A DNA stretch of 64,000 nucleotides from contig NC_072801.1 in the NCBI RefSeq assembly GCF_028583425.1, positions 63,317,766 through 63,381,765 on the forward strand. Reading direction: 5' to 3'. Source of the stretch: Eublepharis macularius. Lineage: Eukaryota > Chordata > Lepidosauria > Squamata > Eublepharidae. Made by a program: the position numbers and the translations under genes. This document shows positions 36,401 to 48,330 of the stretch, piece by piece; position 1 is the first letter of the stretch; every line of letters starts with the position of its first letter. Under the pieces are notes generated by a model, which saw nothing but the letters and a program-made list of their open reading frames with translations, had not been told where the DNA came from and made no database searches.

Positions 36401-39400
36401 GCTTGGAGGCTTGTTTTAAGATTTTCGTTCCTGGATTGTAGTAAAGAGTCCAGTAGCTACTACAGCTGCTACTGCAGACTAACACAGCTACTACAGACTA
36501 ACACGGCTAACTCCTCTGGATCTATTCCTGGATTGTGTGATTTTACCATGTTTTTATCCAGTTCTTCTGTATAATGTTTTGGAAGTTGAAAAACAGTTTA
36601 TACTTACAAAAAACTACCCCACTATCCTCAGAAAAAAACCTCTGTAACCAGCCCCTTCCAGCTGAAACGAGGCACCAATCTGAAGCTGGCCCCAAGGCGG
36701 ACTCAGTCATGCACGCTGCCTTGGGTGCCAGCTCTGCTTCTAGGAGTACGAGTGTGTGTATGACTAACCACACTGAGTAAGCACAGGCACCTTTTCCAGG
36801 CAAAAGGCCTCCCGTCAGCTACGGGCCATAGATTCCAGGCAGCCACAAGGGCTGGCATTTCTAATTTCAAAAATTAAGTGCTGGCTCTGAGGAAATTCCT
36901 TCTCTTCTGGTCTGTTCCTCCCTGTATTTCCTTCCCCTCAAGAACACCCCTCCCCCCTTCTCAATTTTATCCCCCCTTTAGCCTGATCTACGCACACAGT
37001 AGAAGGGGCAACAGAGTCCTGAAGTAGTAGAACCAAAAGGTACCACTGCAAACTTCAGGGCACAGTTCACATTTTTATTGCTTCCCCCTCATTAAATAAA
37101 TCCTTTTGCAAGCAAAAAGATACCTGGGAGAAACGTTATGAACCACTTTTTTGTCATCATGCAGGGACCATTTTTACATAAGAAAGCGTTCAAAAATGCA
37201 AACTGCCACCTGCCATCCATAATAACAGAGTCCCTCAGAAGTCCACCACTTCCTTCTGTGTGTATGTGGGCAAGGGGACTTGGCCTTACTTTTCATGCTA
37301 TACCACAGTCCCTTCTGTAGTTTAACTCACCTCCTGCCACTCCCCCTTCTGCCTCTCCATACAGGTATTTCTTATGCTTCTCCTCCCCTACTTTGTCCCA
37401 GGCCTGTTCCGCACTTTGATCTGCTGCCTCAACACAGTCAAGGAACCCATTCACCACTCTTGTCCATTCTCTCACCTGGCTTTAGGGTTGCCAACCTCCA
37501 CATGGTAGCTGCAGAATTATGACTGATCTCCAGGTGACAGATCAGTTCCCCTAGAGAAAATGGCTCCTTTGGAGGGTGGACTGTATGGCATCATACTCTG
37601 CTGAGGTTCCTCCCCTCCCAAGTCCCACCTTCTCCAGGCTCCAACCTCAAAAGCTGCAGGAATTTTCCAACCTGGATTTACGCTCCTTGTAGTCGTACAC
37701 TTGCACCGCTGCATTGTGGGGAACCTGGTAGCTCACTGCCCGGGTCCGATCACGGGGGGGCCCATCGCCCCCTTCAGAGACCTCCTTGGAGCGATCCACA
37801 GAGGGATTCCTCCCCAAAGCCAGCAAGGTCTCTATGTAGGGAGGAAGCTCCTTTTCCCACAGTTCCTCATCCTGAGTTAACATGTAAGTGTGGCCGATTA
37901 CAGCTCGGACCTGGGATGTGGGAGACAAGAACAACAGACTGCGGTTTTTGCTGAGCCTTAGTACATGAAATTGGTGGGTTCTCTCTCCCTCTCTCCGCCA
38001 GTCTGTGACTGGCCCAAGGTCACCCAATGAACTTCCAAGGCAGAGCAGGGAACTGAACCTGGTCACCCAGATCCTAGTCTGTCACTCTAGCTATTATGCA
38101 ACACTGTCTCTATTTTTCTTTGTGGAGAAAAGCAACATAAAACGAGGTCTGGGGTCAGGACGAAAACTCGGTGAGATCAACTGGAAAAACTGGTAGGATC
38201 CAACTCCTTGTTAGAGGTGACCTTGGAAGGTTTTTATCCCCAAAATCTTTTTATACTGCCCTGGATAAAGGCCCATTTCCCAAGCAGCTGGTGCCCACTG
38301 AGGTGCTGTGCCATCTGCTCTGCTCACCTTCCCAGTCTTGATATCCCGCACGTAAATGCCCTCATTCTCAGCCAGCGGGATAGCATGGCGCCGCTCCAGC
38401 ACTTCCACTTCTGCAGGCGGCACATATTCCAGAGGTCCCTGGATCAGCCAGCGGTCACCCGGCTTGCGCATAACTTTATCCTCATCCTAAGGAGGAGACA
38501 AGGAAAGAGACGGGTGAACATAAACTCACATTTTTTCTTCCTCACCCAACACAGGCTCAGGTCTAACCTCATTCTGGTCTTCCAAGGGTCGGAGTGCACG
38601 GAGCAAGAGTCCCTCATCTTCTGAGAGGATATAAGTGTCCTGGATGCCCTGTTCCAGCCACTCTCCAGGCTGCAGGAAGAATGACGTCTCCCCCTGTGGA
38701 TATGGCGGCACAGAACAGAAGTGAGGCTCAACAGTTGGCCTGAAAAACGCAGTCCTTCAAAGCAGTCCCCTTCGAGACCCAGTGCCATAAACAGTTGTAA
38801 GCAGGCACTGTAGAAAGCAACTGGGGTCTTTCCTGAACTATGCATTTTGTTTACTTGAAATATTTATACCTCTCCTTTCCTCTACCAAGCCCTACTACCC
38901 AGATGGCCTACTATGACATTGAAATACACAATATCTAAAAGTATCAGCATAAAAACATAGTAACTACGTTGACAGAAGAGCATGTGAGTGTACACTCAAC
39001 CCATCAAAGGCCTGGTTTCCTTCGACACCAGCTCCAAAGCCAAGAACAGCCAAAGGAGAACCTCAGAAGTTATTTCAGGTGGACATAAATTTTTTAATGT
39101 TCTACTTCAACTTCATAAGTGGCTTTGAGCATTTTTTAATGGAAAGTGTGGCTTAGATATAATGTAAATAACTAACATTAAGATGCCTTCCTTCAATGGA
39201 ACAGCACCACAAGCTGAGTACAAACAGTACTTCTGCCATTCGCAAACAACATTCTCAAACAACAGCCGCTGACCTCAGAGATACAGCCTATATGTGGCTC
39301 TGTGGAGAAACCTGGTATATGCTTATGCAACTTATAATGCTAATGGCTTGCAAGAGGCACAAGGGGGGAGAATGTTGTGCGCTGCAGGTGGAGCTCCACT

Positions 39401-42400
39401 GATCCTGCATCAAAACCAGGGGACATTTTCAGGGGATAAATTCTGGATGGGAACCGATGCCATCCGTTAAGCAACAAGATGACGATCTGGCTCCAGAAAC
39501 GACAGTACCAACTCCTTGAAATTTTTGTTTTCAGTACACAGACAAAAAATGCGCAGAACTACTTTGTTAACTAATGCTGCATTCACTCCGCATACACTTT
39601 TGACAGACAGACACCCTACCTGACATAAGGTCTGGCTACCAACATAGGGCTACTCAAACATAAAACAGCAGGCAGAAGGAGGGCAGGAAGCAGCCAGGCA
39701 CTGCCCGGTTGAGAGCAAATCCTGCTCCAGCCAACAGCCACTCGAGACTCCAACGGCCCTTGATGCAGCCATCAGATGGAAGGCAGGAAGGAGGCAGGAA
39801 CTCCTCTGTGGCATCTGGGGACAGTGCCAGCTGGGAGCCCTCCAGCTTCCAAATGCCGTTTCCAAGTCCAATGAGGTCCCCTCCCTCAAAAGCCTGCATG
39901 TTTTTGGAACAATTTTATCATTTTACATTTTTATGCAGACAGCATTTGAAAGCACATGTTAAACGACACTTTTTAAAATTAAAACACACAAACAGAGAAG
40001 GCGGAATAGGCCGGCATTTGCTGCCAAGGAAGGGTGTAAAGGGGTGGGGGTGGCAGCAGCTACCTTTGGTCAGGGGAAAGTTAGGAGACTTGATGACAGG
40101 ATTATTTCAGCTGGCAGGACGGTGGGGCAGTTCTTCTACCCTGAGAGAGGGCTTGGAAATTCAGTAATAGCACATATGAAGGAGGCTTAGATGGGGCAGG
40201 GGGTGTTATGAGCTGTAGAGGGGGGTTCCAATGATCCTACACCAAGACCAGGGGAGTTTTGGAGTTGCAGAATTATGAGTAGGTAGGAAACTTCACACTC
40301 AGACATGGTTGCTTTGAATACTCCAGTGCTCATTGACTAGATTACAATACATACACGCCGGCACCAGGGTTTCTGGCGCCTACGGCCACACACATGGCAT
40401 AATTGTACCCCTCCTCCAGTAAAATGGATGCAATGCTCTAGATGCAATCGTAGCCCCTCTCCATGTAGATGGAAACAGATGCCTCTTCTACAATACTGGC
40501 TTCTGAATGGTGTTCTAGGGATCCTTAAGATCCCTAAAGAAGTTTATGAAGGACTCTTTAAATAAGAAGTTGGTAATAGAGAAGAAGCTTTCCTGAGAGA
40601 GAGCTCAACCACCACTACAAATTACTCCTAAAAGCACAGCCACGACAAAACACATCATGGCAAGGACCCCTTTGCAGGAACTGATGGTCCACGTAGATAA
40701 TGCTCCCGAGGCCTTGGCAACACATAGGAGTTCTACAGCTGATACATTCATGCAGAAAGGGTTCCTCGAAGCTAGAAAATTTCACAGCCACTGAAGAAAG
40801 AAAGAGGGTGCTACTGAAGCTGTTAACATTATACCCCAGGCCTGCTGCCATACATACATAAATGAATGCGCCCAGTAAGTGTAAGGAAATCTACCATAAT
40901 TGTGGGTATAAGATTGCTGTAACACTTTCAGCAGCTCAGCCAGGATGCCAAGACTGCCCGTTGTGCAACCTGGGCCCAGGCACATACATACCTTAATCAC
41001 TTTCTTCTGCCCGAGTTGGGGTTTGCCACTCGCATCCACCGGATCACAAACTACACAGTATTGGCAGCTGTTCAGGGTGGTGATATCGACAATGCCCAGC
41101 ACTTCCTCGTAAACATCCGGGATGTGGGCCTCAGTGTCAGCCATGGTGATCAGCCACTCTTCCCCTGTTTTCCTCGTGGTTCCCTGGGAGTCCTGGAATG
41201 TCTTGGTGGCCCGGAGGTGCAGTGCTTTCTTCAAAGAAGAGATATGGCAGGGATGTAAATGTGTGGGGACCCACTGCGGTTTCCTCATAGTGATTCATAC
41301 AAGTGGCCAGCAAGTTGCTGTGGTGGCTAAAAATCTGCAGTGAGTGCTCATGCCAGTAGCTTGTTCAGAGACCCTTGTTAACACCCACATAATGCAAGGC
41401 CACTAGTGGGACCAATATTTGCAAGTATTCTACAGGAGGAACTCCATCTTCAGATGAAGGCCAGCCTGGGCCAAACGGCTAGCCAGAGAACAAGCAGCTA
41501 CAGTAGGACTGCCAAACTCCAGGTAGGGCCTGGAGATCTCCTGGAATTACAACTGATCTCCAGATGACAGAGATCAGTTTCCCTGGAGAGAAAGCTGCTC
41601 TGGAGGGTGGACTCTAAGGCACGATACCCCACTGAGGTCCCTCCCCTCTGCAAACCCCTCCCTCCCCAGACTCCACCCCCAAATCTCCAGGAATTTCCCA
41701 ACTGAGTGCTGGCAACCATAAGATGCAGGGAGCTCTCATTTAGCAATGCAGTAGGAACAGTGTAAGGCATACAACTGGAACGCAAAATTAGAGAACAATG
41801 CATCAGGAACAGATTAAGTCATGACATAAGAAACCCAAAGACTGGATAACAGAAGTTAGGAAACAATGCAGTAAATCAAGAAACGCATGCAACAAACAGT
41901 GCCGTAAACGATGACCTTTACCCCTTTGTAAAAGCGTCCTCCTGAACAGTTCTGTTCTGACAGCCTACTCCCTTTATAAAAATGCTAACGCAACAAAATA
42001 AAAGCATGACTCCAATGGCACCATAGAGACTCCAGGATAAGCACCTGGGAGTCAGAGTTCACCTCACACCAGATACATTCTTCTATGTACAGGATCAGAT
42101 ACGATCAGCTTTTCAACTGGTGAAGAAGCAGTTGCCAAAAGTTGCAAAGGCAACTTTTGAACACTGAAAAATGTTATGCTAGGGATCATGAACCAAAGCT
42201 CTATGTGACAGAGGCTGTGGCATGGAGGGATATTGGGAATGACTGAGCGAAAAAAAATTCCTGGGGAGGGATGCTACAAAGAATGGCAGGTATAAAAAAG
42301 GATATCCAACCCAAACAGTTAATTTACAGTGCAATCCTAAACAGTTACATCCTTCTAAATCTGGTGAACTCAATGGGCTTAGAAGGGTGCTATTCTGTTT

Positions 42401-45400
42401 AGGACTGCACGGTTGAGAGTGGTGGGGGGAGCCACTCCTAACGGTTCCTTACATAGGCAAAATAGGACTAGCATAGAATCTCAAGAATCATGTATTATTT
42501 GGAGTTTGCTTAACAAAAAGAATACTTTAGCATTCTCCCCCTTCTGTTGTGTATATAAATGGATTAACACAATAGATATAGATATCAATGCATCCGTACA
42601 TAGGTTTCCCCTTTAAGTTAACATGGAAACACCGGTTGGTGCAGAACGCTGCAGCTGGGTTAATACTGGGAGCTAAGAGGGCCATGAATATTACCTCCAT
42701 TCTGCAGTCACTGCACTGGCTACTTATCCATCACTGAGCCCAATTCAAGGTTTTGTCTATCACCTATAAAGCTCTTCACCCTGACCCGGATAGCCCAGGT
42801 GAGCCTGATCTTGAAAGATCTCAGAAGCTAAGCAAGGTCAGCCTTATTAGTAATCGGATGGGAGACCTTCAATGAAGACCAAGTTTGTGGAGGCAGGCAA
42901 TAGCAAACCACAGCTGTTAGTCTCTTGCCATGAAAACCCCACCAGGGGTCGCCATACGTCAGCCATGACTTGAGGGCACTTTCCACCACCACACAAAGCT
43001 CTTCAAAGCCTTGGTCCATCATGTGTATGGGACCGCCTCTCTCCCTACAGTCCACCACGGCAGCTTCAGTCATTCAAACAGGGCCTTCTGCAGGTGCACA
43101 TGGGCAAAATCAACAGCTGCCTGTACACATGCATTCTCTGTGCTGGCCCCCACTTTATGGAATGGTCTACCTGAGGTTAGGAAAGCCCCCACTCTCACGG
43201 CCTTCCGCAAATGATGCAAAACTGTTACCGTGCTCAGTTCAAGGTATTGGTTATTACATAAAAGCTCTTCACAGCCTTGGTCCAGCATACCTATGGGACC
43301 GCCTCTCTCCCTATGTCCCTCCATGGCAGCTTTGCTCATCTGAACAGGGTCTCTTGCAGGTGCCAGCCTGCAGGTGCCATGGGCGAAATCAACAACAGCC
43401 CATACACGGGCTTTCTCTGTGGTGGCCCCTACCCTATGGAATGGCCTGTCTGAGGTGGTCAGGAGAGCCCCCATGCTTCTGGCTTTCCACAAACACTGTA
43501 AAACCGAATTATTCAAAAAGGCTTTTTTTCTCAGCTAGGAGGGCAGTATTGTAGGAAAGGGGTCCCAGATGTTTCACTAATGAGTTAGGAACCATAGATT
43601 TCACCATTATGTTGCCTTACATATTATCTGTTGCTTTAAATATGTACTCCTATATACTACCTGTGCTTTATGTTGTTTAATGTAAGTCCTAGAATTGACT
43701 ATGTTCTGTTTCAGCTATACTTCAACCCCATAGTGGATCTTTGCTAATGTAAACTTCTCATTTACCCTATGACATTGTTTATGGAAATGTTCTTGACACT
43801 GTATGGAAATGTCTGCCGTTGTCCTTGCTACTGATTGTACTAATCTCACACTATCTAAGCCACCTTCTCAGTGAGAAAGGCGGAATATAAATGACAAATA
43901 AATAAATAATAAGTAAGAATTATTCAAGAGAGCTGTACTGTAGGAAGTGGTCTTAAAGAGATCCATCAGTAAAGAGTTAGGGAAGGACCACAGACTTTAT
44001 TACTATTGCTGTAAATATTGATGGACCATGGAGTTCACTACTATTGCTAAAAGTATGATCCTACTGGGTAGTTCCTATGTTACTTAATATATCAGTCGTA
44101 GAATTGCTTATGCTCTGTTCCTGCATTTTTTCAGCTATGTATTGAATTTCTACTGGTTTTTAACTATTTGCAAAACTGAACGTATATACCAATTACACGT
44201 TTATTGAAATGTCGATATTGATTGTACTGACTCACATTGTGTAATCACGAGTCTCAGCGAGAAAGACGGACTACAAATAATGTAAATAAATAAATATGAA
44301 GTGAGTTCTGACAGACGCTTATGCTGAAATAAGTTTAGTAAGCCTCAAAAGTGCCACCAGCCTCCTATTTTATTTTGCTGCTACAGACTAAGAGGGCTAT
44401 TTGTCCAGAACTTACTCAAGCGAGTTTGCTTTGGGAAAGAAAGAAGTTATTTCCAGCATGCTATAGTGCAATCAGTTACAGGCAGAGCAGCCAAGGAATC
44501 AGAAGTACTGGCCAGACAATATTCCCACCCACGAAGCAGATGCGCGTGCCTCATTTTCCACTACACAGAGATCTCGAGCATCACAAATCAGATTATCTAC
44601 CGCAATACAAAACAGAGCACCCCGCCCCGGCTTCTCCCCAAAGCAGCCGTCTTTCACCCACCACTAGAGGCAGCAGACAAGGCACTCACCTTCTCGGTCA
44701 GGACAAAAGCATCTACAGTGTCAACCACTTCCTCAAAGACTCCAGGCAAATAAGCCCCAACCCGCTTCACCAGCCACTCCTCACCTGCCAAGGGAAGTGA
44801 AAGAGATTTACCAGAGAGAAAAAGAGCCTTTCTGAGGACTGAAGGGAGGGAGACAGAGCAGGTACCTGTCACACGTGTATTCCCTTCTCTGTCCACACAC
44901 TCTTTGCGGGCCTGAAGTCTTATTGCTTGGTTGGGCCGAATTATAGTGGCTTGGATGGTCTCTACAACCTCGACCTCCTTGCGTGGGATATAGGTGCCTG
45001 CAAACAGTAAAGGTGTGTAAGGAAAGCAGCTGGGCTGCAAACCAAATTAGGAAGAAAAGGAACTGACCACTGCCTACCGGGTCCTTCAAATAGCCATTCG
45101 TCACCGGCAACGTATTTCTCTTCCTCGTCATCTTCAAAGTCCAGAAGAGCTCTGAGGTGGAGCGCAGTATTAGCGGAGACAACCTGCAGAGCCGTAACAC
45201 CCTAGAGATGGAGGCCAAGAGAGACGTCAGGCAAAGGGGACCATGGGCACAAAGGCAATCCCAAGGGGCCGCTCCGGTTGACAACCTTAAATTGCTAGAC
45301 AGGCACACCAGCACCACACAGGAGGCCACATCCTTACCTTCTGCAGCTCCTCTCCTGGGTACAAAGGGAAAGGGTCCTGAGCCAGCCTGATCTCTAAGTC

Positions 45401-46732
45401 AGCATGTCTGAGCCGCACCTGCCCCACCGCATCAAACTGGACTGCATTATCCACTCCCCGAACCACTGGATTGAGAACGATACAATAATGGCGTGGAGGG
45501 ACCATCACCATCTTCACTGGGGCAAAGACAATCCTGAAGTGGGAGGAAAGAAAGTCAAATGTGCAGCTAGGTTCTTAGACTTGTGGATTCACTTTAGCTG
45601 GGAATAGGAGATCTTAGCTTTGAGCTCTCTACCAGGGCCGATTTGTCATTCTAGAGGAGACTTGCAAACACTGGTACTATAGCTTCAGGTGGGTAGCTGT
45701 GTTGGTTTGCAAGCAAAGACAGAATCCAGGTCCAACAGCATCTTAAAGACCAGCTAAAGACCAAGCTCATACCATGGAAATCTAGGTGATCTTTAAGGTA
45801 CTATTGGTCCCAGATCTTGCACTGGTACTATAGATGTTTTGTAATGCGCATTGCTGTAAGAAACTTGCCCTAAGATTTCAATGGGCTTAAACTGGAGTAA
45901 CTCTTCTTAAGATTTCACTGTAAGAAACTTAAGTAGTATAGCAGTGAAAGCGGTGGACTAGGATTTAGAAAATGTAAGTTCAAGTCCCCACTCTGATATG
46001 AATTCTGAACCACTCACTCTGCCTAGCCTACTGCACAGGGTTGGTGTAAAGAAAAAAACAGAAGGGAGAACAATACACACTGCCCCAAGCTCTTTGGAGG
46101 AAAGGCAGGATAAAAACGTATTAACTAAATAAATACCAACATTGTAAAAGTAGCTTCAGTGAGGAAGAACCTGGTCAGAAGGAACGCAACCTCAGCAAAT
46201 CAGAGCCCAAAGGAAGAAAGAGGAAGCACATTTGGGGAATGGGAGAAAACTGCCTGGCAGGAGCAGTAACATATAAGGCTCCCCTCCCCTGGGATTGCCA
46301 GCTCTGGTGAGGAAAATACCTGGAGATTTTGGGAGAGTAGCTTGAGGAAAACAGGGTTTGGGGAGGGGCAGGAGCTCAGCAGGTTATAATCCCATACAGT
46401 CCACTGTCCAAAGCAACCATTTTCTCCAGATCTCTGTCTCCTGGAAATCAGCTGTAATTCCGGGAGATCTCCAGTCACCGCCTGGAAGAGCAAACCTACC
46501 TCACACACCAGGGGCCCAGGGAAAGGAGCTCGGGACTAGCATGAGAATCCCTTTCGCTTCCCCAGGGCTGCCTCCTGGCCTCCACCCTTCAGATGCTCCG
46601 CTTGGCTCACCTTTCATTGTCCTGCCGTATGTAGGTTTTGGGCCCCATTTCCACTCGGGTCACATTGGAGTTCTGGTCCAAGACATGAATGTAGTGATAC
46701 GGCGGAATCCGGATTATAGATTCGGCTGCCAT
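30488..46732 (-). CDS. MVP: Major vault protein
   Basis: Structural protein of the vault, the 13 MDa cytoplasmic ribonucleoprotein barrel. Sixteen coding exons keep frame: 46611-46732, 45338-45533, 45078-45201, 44866-44997, 44690-44784, 40992-41228, 38568-38693, 38328-38486, 37672-37910, 35865-36062, 33772-33907, 33098-33309, 31956-32072, 31738-31864, 30782-30970, 30488-30610. The product is 843 residues (893 in human). It starts [23 protein letters not shown] repeat domains show [40 protein letters not shown] and TGEEWL. The shoulder (SPFH-like) region holds [20 protein letters not shown]; the cap helix [20 protein letters not shown] and [20 protein letters not shown]; the cap ring [20 protein letters not shown]. 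It ends LPKPSET; the human C-terminal extension is missing. One loop ([16 protein letters not shown]) is shorter than human HFEVNDRKDPQETAKLFSV. No defect is seen. Confidence 0.97.
31300..31545 (+). repeat. CR1 LINE 3' end in an MVP intron
   Basis: Shows GGAATTCATTGCCACAGCAG, TTAGGCCTTATAGCCATGAT, TTCAGAGGCAGCAAACCTG and GAACTAGATGGACCACTGG, the CR1 3' pattern. Confidence 0.75.
35228..35412 (-). repeat. Copy of the 190-bp GTTGCCA repeat family
   Basis: In plus-strand spelling it begins CCAGCTCCAGGTTGGGAAAC and contains CATTTTCTCCAGGGGGACTG and a closing CCAGGAGATCTTC. It lies in an MVP intron, inverted relative to the copy at 41.5 kb. Confidence 0.7.
36144..36310. repeat. Long inverted repeat in an MVP intron
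   Basis: Arms of about 55 bases (36144-36198 and 36256-36310) pair with few mismatches across a 57-base loop; both carry GAAGCCCCCTGTTTCATCA or its complement. It ends 82 bases upstream of the coding exon at 35865-36062 (transcript sense). It may be a MITE or an unassigned fold-back element. Confidence 0.85.
36435..36525 (-). repeat. Fragment of the fold-back repeat family
   Basis: Contains GTAAAGAGTCCAGTAGC and two copies of CTACAGACTAACA, ending GGCTAACTCCTCTGGA, as in the copies at 24.95 kb and near 380. Confidence 0.65.
37484..37677 (+). repeat. 190-bp GTTGCCA family copy touching an MVP splice donor
   Basis: Plus-strand start GGTTGCCAACCTCCACATGG, middle CTAGAGAAAATGGCTCC, end AATTTTCCAACCTGGA. 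The last six bases overlap the end of the MVP coding exon at 37672-37910, and the donor GT lies inside the repeat. Confidence 0.75.
37985..38110 (-). repeat. tRNA-derived SINE fragment
   Basis: On the minus strand it reads GACTAGGATCTGGGTGACC, a B-box-like region and then CATTGGGTGACCTTGGGCCA, matching the tRNA-derived SINE seen at 58.54 kb. It lies in the MVP intron beside the exon at 37672-37910. Confidence 0.65.
41508..41722 (+). repeat. Copy of the 190-bp GTTGCCA repeat family, well preserved
   Basis: Runs from GCCAAACTCCAGGTAGGGCC through ATCAGTTTCCCTGGAGAG and CCCCACTGAGGTCCCTCCCC to CTCCAGGAATTTCCCAACTG and GCTGGCAACC. Best template for the family in this window. Confidence 0.8.
42615..43905 (+). 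repeat. LINE (L2/CR1-type) 3' region with nested SINE and internal duplication
   Basis: Starts at GGTTGGTGCAGAACGCTGCA and CCAATTCAAGGTTTTGTCTA, typical of the 3' region of a lizard non-LTR element, and ends AGAAAGGCGGAATATAAATG with AAATA repeats. A 5S SINE splits it near 42.79-42.99 kb. The segment GGACCGCCTCTCTCCCTA occurs twice (43031 and 43299), so about 270 bases are duplicated. Confidence 0.7.
42791..42990 (+). repeat. 5S rRNA-derived SINE nested in a LINE
   Basis: GATCTCAGAAGCTAAGCAAG and ATCGGATGGGAGACC match 5S rRNA; the tail has GGCAATAGCAAACCACA and GGCACTTTCCACCACCAC. The LINE text resumes with AAAGCTCTTCA, which also precedes the insertion, a likely target-site duplication. Confidence 0.85.
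43915..44305 (+). repeat. Second LINE 3' end of the same type
   Basis: Related to the preceding element (AGAGCTGTACTGTAGGAAGT resembling the start of the earlier tail) and ending AGAAAGACGGACTACAAATA with an AAATA tail. Confidence 0.6.
45683..45825 (+). repeat. Copy of the fold-back repeat family
   Basis: Head GGTAGCTGTGTTGGTTTGCA, then GACAGAATCCAGGTCCAACAG and TTAAAGACCAGCTAAAGACC. Confidence 0.7.
45935..46135 (+). repeat. tRNA-derived SINE
   Basis: TAGTATAGCAGTGAAAGCGG and GTTCAAGTCCCCACTC form A- and B-box-like parts; the tail GGAGGAAAGGCAGGATAAAA and TAAATAAAT is typical. Located in the MVP intron after the first coding exon. Confidence 0.7.
46288..46500 (-). repeat. Copy of the 190-bp GTTGCCA repeat family
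   Basis: Plus-strand spelling shows GATTGCCAGCTCTGGTGAGG, CATACAGTCCACTGTCCAAA, CATTTTCTCCAGATC and AATTCCGGGAGATCTCCAGT. Confidence 0.7.
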
Positions 46733-47199
46733 GTTGTCTCCGGAGGGCGCTGCGAAGGAGGCCCCTGCAAGAGATTAGAGCTCTGAGAATGGGCCCAAGA
46801 GGCACCGCTTCAGGAGCGCTTTCTCTGAGTCATTTCCCACCCCCCAAGGGCAGGGCAGGGCAGGGCCGCGAGGAAATCTATGGCACTCTTTATAAGTATT
46901 CGTGACAACTCTGTTACACCTCTTTGCGCCTGATCCTTCAGCAAACAGGACAAAACCAGCCGGACAGGTTAGCTTTTGATGCGAAGCTGATCAGCGCACC
47001 ACGCCCTTCGGGTCCCAGGCAAAGGACCCACCCACTTCCACGCAGCGGAATAAGGCTTCCCCAGGCAATCACCGGGAAAGCGGTTAGGTTAGCAGCCAAA
47101 CCAATGAGGACTACCCGCATGGGAGGCTTACAGCGAGAAGGATCAGCGTCAGCTCCGAATCTTGTCGGAGTCGAAGGGCAGATCTGACTTACGGGGCAA

Positions 47200-47660
47200 T
47201 CCTAAAAAGGCCTCCTTCGGTCTCCGCCCGTTGATTTCAAGGGGCTTAGACTGGAGTTAACTGTTTAGGATTGCACAGCGGAACGAGGAGCGGACCTTGA
47301 TCTCGGGCGTGGAAACTCCGCGAGTCTTCTCGCCCCGCCCCAACTCCTTCTAACTAATTCCAAAAAATCTAAGCTCTTCCTTTCTCCACGATGACTGCGC
47401 AGGCTCCGAAATAACACGCCACAGGACGGGATCGGTTTGGCTGCCTGCGACTGAGGTCTCACCAGATTCCCGGGACCGATCCGTGCCGATCAGAGGGAGG
47501 AAAAACTCACCCAGCAGCTTGTTGTTGCTTTGGGGACGGTTAAAAGGACCGGCTGGGAATTCCCCACTAGCGCACAGTTCCTGGCAGAGGAGGAGCGAAG
47601 CCGAGAGTGACAGATCGGTTGTTGGGAAGGGGGGGGTGATAAAGCCAGAGGGACGCCACC
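47200..47660 (-). promoter_or_regulatory. MVP: MVP promoter and probable noncoding first exon
   Basis: CpG-rich DNA upstream of the MVP start exon. On the minus strand CAAGCTGCTGG|gtgagt (last exon base 47511) gives a consensus donor, consistent with a noncoding first exon that joins the exon ending at 46732. No TATA box is seen. Confidence 0.5.
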
Positions 47661-47759
47661 CGAAGTTTGGGAAAGCGCATGGTTGTATAGATTTTTAGAG
47701 TTTCTTCGCTCCTGCCACTATAGTGGTTCACAGTCATTGCAAACTTCATTCGAGGGAAA

Positions 47760-47935
47760 TAGTTTCAGGTTGGGAACGTTGGTCTGCAGTAGAACTGCAG
47801 GATTCGAGTCCAATGGCAACTTAGAGAAGATTATCAGGGTAGAAGCTTCCCAGAGTCAAAGCTCCCTTCTTCAAATACCTACAAGGTTTCCATGACATGA
47901 ACTTTTCAGAGTCAGGGCTCTATTCTTCAGAAAGG
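47760..47935 (+). repeat. Copy of the fold-back repeat family
   Basis: GTTGGTCTGCAGTAGAACTG, GATTCGAGTCCAATGGCAAC and GAGTCAAAGCTCCCTTCTTC. Confidence 0.75.
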
Positions 47936-48104
47936 GGGGAGTGGAGATCTCTGGGCCTTTATATCCCAGTGGGAGAGGCAAGGAATCAGGATGTAGAGGT
48001 ACAATGTTAATATCAGTTTGCACCTGTGCAAGTTTTTTCTCTCATACAGTTGATGGATTTCCACTCCATGTGGCTGAATTGGTCCCTTCCATGAGCATAA
48101 TTTT

Positions 48105-48330
48105 AGGTGAGTAGCTGTGATGGTCTGCGATAGAACAGCAGGGTTGGAGTCCAGTGGCACCTTAGAGACCAACAAGATTTTCAGAGTATGAGCTTTTGTG
48201 AGTCAAAACTCCCTTCTTCAGAGGAAGCTTTGACTCATATCTTGAAAAGTCTTGTTGGCTTCTACTGGACTCAAATCCTGCTGTTCTACTGGACCACTGG
48301 ATTCAAATCCTGCTGTTCATTTAAATGAGT
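48105..48330. repeat. Fold-back repeat, nearly complete palindrome
   Basis: The left half has GTGAGTAGCTGTGATGGTCT and GTCCAGTGGCACCTTAGAGA. The right half is its reverse complement in outline (TTGTTGGCTTCTACTGGACT, ATCCTGCTGTTCTACTGG). It shows the family is built as an inverted repeat. Confidence 0.8.

Noticed and set aside
42970-43554. A 194-codon open frame
   Set aside because: It lies in the LINE 3' region with an internal duplication and has no protein similarity; not a gene.
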